22,173 nt of DNA from Reclinomonas americana ATCC 50394. Taxonomy: Eukaryota; Jakobida; Jakobea; Jakobida. Location: positions 47,175 through 69,347 of the forward strand of contig PS015702.1 of the NCBI GenBank assembly GCA_048213135.1, given 5' to 3'. Below are positions 15,133 through 22,173 of the stretch, piece by piece; position 1 is the first letter of the stretch, and every line of letters starts with the position of its first letter. Under the pieces are notes generated by a model that saw only the letters and a list, made by a program, of their open reading frames with translations, was not told where the DNA came from and did not search any database. Made by a program: the position numbers and the translations under genes.

Positions 15133-15771
15133 GAGAGTAAAAGTGAGAATTGAGAGTCATGCATAATCGCATCTTTTTTCTCATTGAATGTGTGCGAATG
15201 CTGATGGCGTCGGTGTGTGAGACACACAGAGAGAGAGGACAGAGGAGAGGGAGAGGGAGGGAGGAGCAAGAGGAGAAGAGAGACAGGAGAGTGGGAGCAA
15301 CAGAAAAAGAGTGTTTGCGAGTCAATGTATTAACGCGCATATGAGACAGGAAGTGAAATGCACAGAGAGTAAGTGAGTGTGTGCATGCGTGTGTGTGAGA
15401 GAGAGGGTGGAGAGAGAGAGAGGAGAAGAGTGAGACAAGACTGACAGATTGACAAAGTGAGTGTTTGTGAGCGATTGCGAGCCTGCTTGCGCGCATATGA
15501 GACACCAAGTGCGAGGCTGTGCTTATGTGAGAGAGTGTGTGTAAGAGAGAAGAGAGGAGAGTGTGAGAGAGGAGAGTGACGAAAGAAAGAGAGAGAAATG
15601 AGACTGATTGATTGCAACAGCACACTGTGAGACACAGAGAGCGGAGCAAGAGGAAAGACAGAGAAGAGGGAGAAGAGACGCGACCTCCGCTCACCAGCAT
15701 GATAAAAGTGCCTTGCATCAGTCCATCGACGATCCATCACACTCCACTTCAATCACGCGCACGCACGCACG
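15133..15771. promoter_or_regulatory. Divergent intergenic region, GA-rich, no gene seen
   Basis: 639 bp between the start codons of the mutase (minus) and the lipase homologue (plus, start inferred). It is dominated by GAGA on the plus strand with GTGTGTGTGAGAG blocks. A motif CGCGCATATGAGACA occurs twice (about 15336 and 15493), suggesting a roughly 157-bp duplication. It must contain both promoters; no TATA-like element identified. Small open frames here are repeat-derived. Confidence 0.45.
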
Positions 15772-18700
15772 ATGCGGCCGACTTTGTGGGTGCACTCGTT
15801 CACGTTACGAGAGCACGAGTTGCGGCAACCACTTGCGCGCCTCGTGCAAACCACAGTTGCGTTTTCCACACACTTCCTGTCTGTTGTGGTGCGCATGCGT
15901 GAGGTCCGAATTGAAGTGGTCGTATTCTCTCTGCGCAGCTTACGCAGCGGCGGCAGCAAGTCGATGATGCCGCGGAGGCGCAGAAGAGCTCGGACACAGT
16001 TGCGCACGCGTGTGTGTGTGTATGGCGAAGAAGGGGAGGCGGACAGAGAAGTGAGCGTGGAAGAGATATGCGCACGCGTGGGCCCAATTGAACCCCCCAC
16101 TTTTGGTGGTGGGCATCTGCGTGAGGGGGAGAGAGTGAGAGAGAGAGAGAGAGTGACGTGGAAAAGAATTTCACATGTGGATACACGCGTGAGTGCAATT
16201 GAGCTCTCTTTCTCTCACACACACTCTCTCTTTCTCTCTCTCTCTCACACTCACACACACACACACAGTGAGCGAAAGAAGAAGCTGAATGAGAGAATGA
16301 TTTTGTTTGTGCGCACGCGTGGGCCCAATTGAACCCACTTTGATCGCGCTTTTGAAGGCGAGACTTGCGTGTGTGTCTGTGTATGTGTGTGAGAGAGAGA
16401 GCAAGAGGGAGTAGTGAGAGTGAGAAAGCTCTTCTTTATGTGTTCGCGTGCTTGGCTCCAATTGAAGTCACTTTGATCGCTTTCACCAGTGCGACTGTGC
16501 GTGTGACAGTGAGTTGAAGAGGGCATAAGAGAGCATATATGTACGCGAGAGAGGCGCAGAGTCAGAGAAGTGCGAGAATCAACTTCTATCTCGTGCCATG
16601 GGCGCAGTTGAAGTCACTCTGATCACTTGTGGAGCGACTTGTGTGTGATAGACAACAAAAGAGAGCACGTGTGATTACGTTAGGGTGAGAAAGAACGCTC
16701 CGTCACACCTGTAAGCGCAATTGAAGTCACTTTGATCGCGGCGAGACCGCGTTCGTGAGACAGTGAGACTATCTCACTATGAACTCACTGTTTATTTGGT
16801 CTCTCGCAGGCTCGTCTCTTGCACGGCCTTCAAGACGTGCTGAGCGCGCTCGCTGTTCTGACTGAGCGCGCGCACTTTCACGACCACTCTGGCGACTATG
16901 ACGCCTCGTCTTCGAATGGAGTCATGCACTCTTCGTCGGCGAACTCCACGCCTGGTGTCGTAGACACGCGCGAGTTGCTGGCTGAGTTTGACGAGGAGGC
17001 GGGGGAGCGGCGGCCTGCTCCTGCGCCTGCGCGTACGTTGTCTGTGCCTATGAATGGGGAAGCAGCGCAGCCGTCGCCTGCGTCGTCGTCGTCCGGAGCG
17101 GCCTCGGGGAGTGGATCGCGCGGGCAGTACCCGCATCCCATGGCGTTGCGTACACCTCCCTTGCTCTCATTGTTGCATGCCCTTCCATTCGCTGCAGTGT
17201 CTCGTCCTCGTTCTATGGCTTTCCTAGTTACTTTCTTTAATAGTCTGGTGATTGCATCTTTTTTTCCACGTTACCACACTTCTGACTCTTGTCCTCCTCT
17301 TCCTCTTCATCCTCATGTTCTTCCCATTCTGCAATTGCAGTTCTCTCCAGTAACTCTCCCGTCTCTGTCTTCTCTTCGTTTCTCTTCCCCCTTGTCCTCT
17401 CCCTTTACTTCCCCCTTCTCCTTCCCCCTTCTCCTTCCGCTTGCCGTTTCCCTTTTCTTCCCCTTCTCCCTCCCTCCTTTCCCGTATCCCCTCCCGTTCT
17501 CCTTCCCGTATCCCCTCCCTTTCCCCTTCCCATTCTCCTTCCCCTCCCCTTCCCCTTCTTTTCCCTCTTGCCCTTTCCCCTTCCCTTCCCCCTATTCCCC
17601 TTCCCTTCCCCCTATTCCCCTTCCCCCTTCCCTTCCCCCTCTCACCCTCTCTCCCTTCTCCCTCTTCGCACAGCCGCTTCAACGAAACTCGCATCCGCCG
17701 CGGAATGTGCAAAACTGTGCCGCTGGCCGAGTGCGTGGCCCCGCTCTCATCCTCCACGCTCAAGCAGGGACGCTGCCGTGGCATCCTCCTGCTCATGCAC
17801 TCGGAGCTCAACAGCAAGTACATGAAGCGCATTGCGGAGGGGCGATGGTGCCGACGTGCCACACTGCACGAGTCCATTTCGCTGGCGACGCAGCGGCTGC
17901 AGGTGGTGGCAGGCATGTTGCATCATTTGTACGAGGAGGAGCAGGCGCAGGAGGCGGCGGCCGCTGGTCTGCCGGTGGTGGCGCCGGCGCTGGTGGTGGC
18001 CGGCGGTGTGGATGCGGGTGGAGGTGATTCGCGACCGGCGGCGGTGTACCGCGACACCGAGCCGGGTCGCTTGGGTGGTGGGGAGGAGTCGCGTGTGATT
18101 GCGGCGCCTGCAGCACTGGAGATTCCCGGTGCTGTGCAGCTGATGCCGGCTGGAGTGATGAATGTCGTGTCCACGGATATGGTGCGCCGACAGAATGTGC
18201 CGCGTCGTGTGCGTGTGCCGCCGATAGCCGATGCGTCGATATCGGCCGTGTACGAGCCGTTTGTGCCGCTGGATGTGGTGCACACGCACATGGCCGAGTA
18301 CCGCGGCGTCAACGTCGTGCCGTTTTTGCGTCACCTCGGTGGTCATGTTCGTCCCCTTTTGTACAATCGTTCTATTACAGAATCGTACCCTCTTGACTCA
18401 CTTGTCGGCTTTCACAGTTCGTTCCCGGCGTCAAGACTCTCCTCAAGCTGCTCGTCTACCTGCAAGCCGGTGGCGAGGGTCTCGCCGAGCGCAAAAACTG
18501 GTGTTCGCAGGTGTGCTACCTGTGCTGCAAGGTGCCCTACTACAAGGCACGTGGCGAGCGAGCCGCCGAATTGGTACGTGTGTGTGCGCGAGGGAAGAAG
18601 GAAAATGACCGCGTACTCTCGTCGGCTGACCAGTTGCCACACGCGCACAGTGCCAAAAATTCTTTATCGAGTCCACCCTGGAGCAAAAGATTGTTGTGTG

Positions 18701-21115
18701 GAACATGTACGGAAACAAATTGGTGGGAGCAGTGGAGCGCGCCACCAATCCGCGCATCAATACCTCTCGTGAGATTAGCATTCCTCGCCCGCTGTTGCCG
18801 GTTCCAGGAGGTATTTTTTTGTGATGGAGGGGAGTTTGAAAACGGCGAACAATCTCACCTCTTGCTGATGGCATGCAGCACCCGACCAATCGAGCTTCCA
18901 GATTGGCGCACTTCGCGCACGTCTCATCAGCGCTCATCGACGTGCACGTGCCGTCACTCTGCCCAGCGGTGATGTCAGCATCCAGGTTGACATGACGTGC
19001 GGTTGCTGCTGCTGCCAATGCGCGCGCAATCCCAACGCCGAGGAGTCGTCGGTGAGCATCCGTTGCTTGAGAGAGGGGGGTTTATGTGGAATGCATGATT
19101 GGGCGAGAGGGAACTGTGAGTGATGCGGCAGCGGGAGAGGGGGAGAAGGAGGGCAAGGGAGAGGGAGAGAGAGGAGGGGGGAGAGAAGGAAACAGATGGA
19201 GAGACATGGAGAGAGATAGATAGATTGAGAGAGAGAAGAGAGAGAAGTGGGCACAAGAGAGAATGCTGTCACTCTTCTTTCGTGCACGATCATCGAAGCA
19301 GCGAGACACAGCGAGAAGGGATTCACAGAAAAATCGAAGAGTGAGGAAGAGAGAGAGAAAAAAGAGAGAAGAGAGGAGAGTGAGGGAGAGAGAGCTCGCG
19401 CTTCTATTGGTGTTATTGTTCTGCTGTGTGTTTGTAGAGTTGATAGCTGACTTGTGCATGTGCGCGCAGTTGCTGGGCGGTCGCCAGACGAGGGAGACAT
19501 ACACCGACGGTCCGGACGTGGCAGGACCCGCCTATGGCCTGTCCTCAAGGCCGCCGCCGACACACGCCAACACCATCTTGCTGCACTTCCACGGCGGCGG
19601 TTTTGTGGCCATGACACCAACAATGCACGAGGGCTACCTGCGTGCCTGGTTGCGTCCGTTTGCGAAGTGACAAGAACAACGGACAAATGTTCTCATCTTT
19701 GTCGCCTGCACACAGGTCCAAGATGACAGACATGGTGGTGGTCAGTGTCGACTACTCTCTGGCCCCGCAGGCCAAATATCCGATTGCGCTTGACGAGTGC
19801 CTCGACACGTACGCCTGGGCACTGCGCATGACTCGTGATGAAAGTTGCGGCATTCACTCACGTGACGATTTGTGTTGATATGATGCTCACTCTACGTGCA
19901 GCCTCTCCCTTCAAGCACGTTGTGCTTGTCGGTGATTCAGCTGGTGGCAATTTTGTGGCTGCTGTCATGGGCAAGGTCTGCTTCTGCTCGAGTCTCTCTT
20001 TGTGGTTTAGTGAGATGCTCACAGTTGTCTGCGTGTGCACAGGCATTGTCCCTTGGCATGCCGGCGCCGACTGCCGCCATTCTGCTGTACCCGGCTGTGA
20101 TGCTTGAACAAATGATCTCGCCCGCACGCCTGTTGGCCTCCATTGATCCTATGGTGCGATGTGCTGCTTGCAGTTTGACTCTCGACACTCATCTCTCACG
20201 AGTCACGAATGTGCAGCTCAACATGGCGTTCGTCATCAAGCTCCTCGACGCGTACCTGGGCGAGGAGAACCGCCACTTGCAGACTCACCCGTTTGTCAGC
20301 CCCGCCAATCTGAGTGGTGCGTCTCACTGCTTGTCATGCACACGACTTTTTCTGTGAATCCCTTCTCGCTGTTTCTCGCTGCTTCGATGATCGTGCAAGA
20401 AAGAAGAGTGAGAGCATGCGAAAGAGTGTGCGACAGTGTGTGTGTGAGAGAGAGAGAGATGGAGGTAGACAGGCAGCGACATCTCTCCTTCTCTCTCCAT
20501 CACACACACACCGTCAGTGTATGCCATCTCACATTCCCTTCTCGCTGTTCTCGCACGCACACACACACTGTCGCACACTCTTTCGCGTGCTCTCACACTT
20601 TCTATCTTCCACGATCTCTCTGTCTCTCTCACTAACTCACTTTGTCGCACACTCTCGCACACTCTCACTCTCTTGTGTCGCTTTGGAGTGTCTCACCGTC
20701 ACGCACACAACACGCAGACGAGATCCTCTCGCGCTTCCCGCCGACCTACTTTTGTGCCGGCGGCAACGACCCGCTGCTGGACGACAGCCTGTACATGTGC
20801 GAGCGCCTGATGCACCTGCGCAAGGATGTTGCGTGCAATTGCTTTCTGTTTTCCAGCAACACCACTTTTTGTGTGCTGCTGCTCACTGCGTGATGATCAT
20901 GCCGCACACAGGTCCAACTGCACATTTGGGACGGTCTGTGCCACGGCTACGCCAACCTCGCCAAGCTGTGTCCCGAGGCGCGCTACGCCGTGCGCCACCC
21001 CATGCACTGGCTCTCCAATCATGTGTTTGGCGTGCCGCTGTCCTGCAACGACGGTGTGCACTACGAGTCCGGCGTGGGCAAGGACGGCGACGACGACGCC
21101 GCCGACGATGAATGA
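15772..21115 (+). CDS. Hormone-sensitive lipase homologue (HSL/LIPE family)
   Basis: Exons: 15772-15888, 15939-16013, 16810-17144, 17674-18346, 18418-18573, 18651-18810, 18879-18985, 19470-19648, 19716-19843, 19902-19975, 20043-20153, 20217-20316, 20718-20827 and 20912-21115; 2529 nt, 842 aa. HSL cleaves stored acylglycerols and steryl esters. The N-terminal half resembles the HSL helical domain: SELNSKYMKRIAEGRW, a predicted coiled stretch, and PFLRHLGG joined to FVPGVKTLLKLL. The catalytic half is clear: HFHGGGFVAMTPTMHEGYL (HGGG 582-585), VVVSVDYSLAP, DECLDTYAWAL, Ser656 in VGDSAGGN, LLYPAVMLEQMISPARLL, Asp756 in GGNDPLLDD and His786 in DGLCHGY. It ends in an acidic tail. The animal regulatory loop with phosphorylation sites between the YP and NDP motifs is absent. 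Exons 1-2 are inferred from frame and helix pattern and are less certain (about 0.55). Exon 7/8 joining needs a GTTGAC donor. Confidence 0.88.
15889..16760. repeat. Degenerate ~125 bp repeat array (about 7 copies) in lipase introns 1-2
   Basis: Core GCGCACGCGTGGGCCCAATT followed by GAA, C/G-rich bases, then ACTTTGATCGC. Copies are centred near 15912 (inside intron 1), 16085, 16198 (weak), 16327, 16463, 16605 and 16717, spaced 112-173 bp. Between cores lie GTGTGT and GAGAGA runs. The later copies read CAATTGAAGTCACTTTGATC. Copy 16085 has a CCCACTTTTGGTGGTGGG stem-loop in place of the usual continuation. The end of exon 2 (16001-16012) also matches the start of the core. Confidence 0.75.
17145..17673. 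repeat. CT-rich intron 3 of the lipase gene
   Basis: 529-nt intron, GTTGCG donor. From about 17390 to 17670 it is almost pure pyrimidine built of CCCTTCC and CCCTTTC units (for example CCCCTATTCCCCTTCC repeated near 17590-17620), ending CTTCGCACAG. No coding function; the long plus-strand reading is Pro/Ser/Phe low complexity. Confidence 0.8.
18986..19469. repeat. GA-rich intron 7 of the lipase gene carrying one arm of an inverted repeat
   Basis: 484-nt intron, purine-rich on the transcribed sense strand, which is the opposite of most long introns here. Contains GGGAGAGG repeats at 19120-19240 and a 77-bp arm (19261-19337) that pairs with 20343-20419. The donor is inferred as GTTGAC at 18986; a canonical-looking GTGAGC at 19050 gives the wrong frame. 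Confidence 0.65.
19261..19337 (+). repeat. Inverted repeat arm A, lipase intron 7
   Basis: Reverse complement of 20343-20419 with only a handful of mismatches over about 77 bp, including an exact 20-base core GCACGATCATCGAAGCAGCG at about 19284-19303. Much better conserved than any other intron sequence in the window. Confidence 0.88.
20317..20717. repeat. Lipase intron 12 with CA/CT-rich tracts and inverted repeat arm B
   Basis: 401-nt intron, donor GTGCGT, acceptor CACGCAG. After arm B (20343-20419) it holds GTGTGTGAGAG, CACACACAC and CTCTCACTCTC tracts. No gene seen. Confidence 0.8.
20343..20419 (-). repeat. Inverted repeat arm B, lipase intron 12
   Basis: Near-perfect reverse complement of 19261-19337. 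Both copies can be read as the peptide ESLLAVSRCFDDRARKKS (minus strand in arm A, plus strand in arm B), but that is a consequence of high identity and not evidence of coding. Confidence 0.88.
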
Positions 21116-21159
21116 TCGCGAAAGCGTGAGAGTAGGAAAGAAAAGAATGTGTGCATCGT

Positions 21160-22118
21160 TCAATAATACCCGCACGAGTTGAAACAGTCGGATGACACGT
21201 CGTTGCAGTGCAGCATGCACACCTCCTGCAGGTCCCAGTCGGTCTGCATCTTGCACATGCGACGGCAGACGTCGATCTCGGCGGTGCAGGTGCCGGGTTC
21301 GCAGGCTGTGGAGGGGGGAAAGGGGAAGGGGGAAGGGGTGAGGAAAAGCGGGAAGGTGGGAAGAGAGAGAGAGAGAGAGAGAAGAATGAGAAAGCAAGTG
21401 CACAACAAGACGAGTAAGAACGGAATGAGGCAAAACAGAGAAGAATGAGATGAGCAAGAGGCGAGGGAGATGAGCAAGAGGAGAGAGAAGAAAGAACAGA
21501 GTGAGACAGGAAGAGCAGAATGAGACAGCAAGAGCAGAGCGAGACAAGCAAGAGAATGAGACAAGCAAGCGCACTACGGGACGAGCGAGAAAAGAACGAG
21601 ACGAGCACGAACACAATGGGACAAGCGAGAGGATGACGAGACAGACAAGCGAGACCTGAGCGAGGTGAGCAAGAGGAGAGTGGGATGCAAGCGGATAACG
21701 AGATGAGCGGGAGGAGAACGAAATGAGCGGGAGGAGAACAGAAGGAGACGAGAGGAGAAAGAGACGAGCAAGAGGAGAATGCGACGAGCAAGAGGAGAAG
21801 GAGATGAGCAAGACGAAAACGTGACGAGCAAGAGCAGAACGACACAAGCATGAGGTGAACGAGACAAGCAAGCGGAGAACGAGAGGAGACTGCCAGTGGA
21901 GACAAAGGATACACTGCAATACAGACAAACTGTGAGAGGGAGCAGAGAAGCATGCAGGCAAGTCGAAGCAGAATAGACAAAGAAAAAAGACAACTGAAAT
22001 ACAGACAGTCGCACTGAGAACAGTCTTACGCAACGCTTGCAGCAGCACACGTGATACTCCTTGCCCTCGGGAGTATGCAGAATCGGTCGATAGCCCGGCA
22101 AGTCAGGGCACAAACAGC
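21160..22118 (-). CDS. Small cysteine-rich protein, last two visible exons (5' part off window)
   Basis: Exons on the minus strand are 22118-22035 and 21305-21160, ending TGA. The joined product (about 76 visible residues) has 13 Cys, with GCLCPDLPGY, HTPEGKEYHVCCCK joined to PCEPGTCTAEIDVCRRMCK, and the C-terminal CMLHCNDVSSDCFNSCGYY. The exon at 22118 opens in phase 1 after a TTGTCACAG acceptor, so at least one exon lies to the right. No family recognised; disulphide-rich spacing suggests a secreted or luminal protein. The intron (22034-21306) begins GTTGCGTAAGA; only the GTTGCG cut, not the canonical GTAAGA five bases later, keeps the Cys-rich frame. Its stop is 44 bp from the stop of the convergent lipase gene. 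Confidence 0.62.
21306..22034. repeat. Degenerate purine repeat filling the intron of the Cys-rich gene
   Basis: 729-nt intron made of diverged short units around GAGCAAGAGGAGAA and GAGACGAGCAAGCG (about 18-40 bp spacing) from 21400 to 21900, then a GGGGAAAGGGGAAGGG block next to the acceptor (a C/U tract in the transcript). No coding potential supported. Confidence 0.75.
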
Positions 22119-22145
22119 CTGTGACAACCATAAGAAACCATAAGA

Positions 22146-22173
22146 ACACACACACACACACACACACACACAC
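22146..22173. repeat. (CA)n microsatellite at window edge
   Basis: At least 13 CA units running off the window. It lies in the intron upstream of exon 22118-22035 of the Cys-rich gene. Confidence 0.9.

Noticed and set aside
15753-16100. Minus-strand open frame with RGIIDLLPPLRKLR as a separate gene
   Set aside because: No start, splice or family support, and the opposite strand gives frame-consistent lipase exons 1-2 here; kept only as a weak alternative.
15889-16760. CRISPR-like or tRNA array
   Set aside because: Cores are degenerate, spacers are simple GT/GA repeats, there is no cloverleaf, and the context is a eukaryotic intron.
19082-19504. Peptide ESLLAVSRCFDDRARKKS shared by two open frames as a conserved protein domain
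   Set aside because: The same DNA is present as an inverted repeat in two introns; shared translation follows from nucleotide identity.

Overview
This is a window of nuclear DNA from a unicellular eukaryote. The protein-coding genes are cut by many GT-AG introns (I place 54). Most introns are 50-130 nt, and several longer ones are filled with microsatellites and degenerate purine- or pyrimidine-rich tandem repeats. A 20-base N gap lies at 8720-8739. The lineage cannot be fixed from the sequence. The gene set (phospholipase B-like protein, animal-type hormone-sensitive lipase, mitochondrial methylmalonyl-CoA mutase, Asn/Ser/Pro-rich tails) would suit a free-living amoebozoan, an apusomonad-like protist or a unicellular relative of animals.

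Layout from left to right. (1) Minus strand, 1-2117, truncated at the left edge: a secreted protein with one fibronectin-III domain and a long Pro/Asn/Ser-rich tail. (2, 3) Plus strand, 2305-3889 and 4020-5603: tandem paralogues of a membrane-anchored alpha/beta-hydrolase (HGGG/GDSAGG esterase, AADAC/HSL type) with identical seven-exon structures. (4) Minus strand, 5627-9618: a complete 13-exon phospholipase B-like (PLBD/p76) protein of 559 aa. (5) Minus strand, 9674-15132: a complete 13-exon mitochondrial methylmalonyl-CoA mutase of 739 aa. (6) Plus strand, 15772-21115: a hormone-sensitive-lipase homologue of about 842 aa in about 14 exons. (7) Minus strand, 21160 to beyond the right edge: the last two exons of a small Cys-rich protein.

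Genes are packed tightly: 23, 55 and 44 bp separate coding ends at three of the junctions, while repeats accumulate inside introns. Five of the seven genes concern lipid or acyl-CoA breakdown (three HSL-type hydrolases, one PLB-like hydrolase, and the mutase that ends odd-chain and propionyl-CoA catabolism). Co-regulation is only an inference.

The most unusual signal is in the splice sites. Reconstructing exons by reading frame and protein-family conservation shows that 13 of the 54 introns begin with exactly GTTGCG, usually GTTGCGT. Four more begin GTTGAT, GTTGGT or GTTGAC, and only 7 begin with canonical GTRAG. GTTGCGT equals the other common donor here, GTGCGT, with one extra T, which suggests a bulged U1-5' splice site pairing or a second donor class. 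Other notable items are a near-identical 77-bp inverted repeat placed in two introns of the lipase gene, a roughly 125-bp degenerate repeat array in lipase intron 2 that has a relative forming the 50-nt intron 1, and very long GAA/GA/GT tracts in the PLB-like gene.
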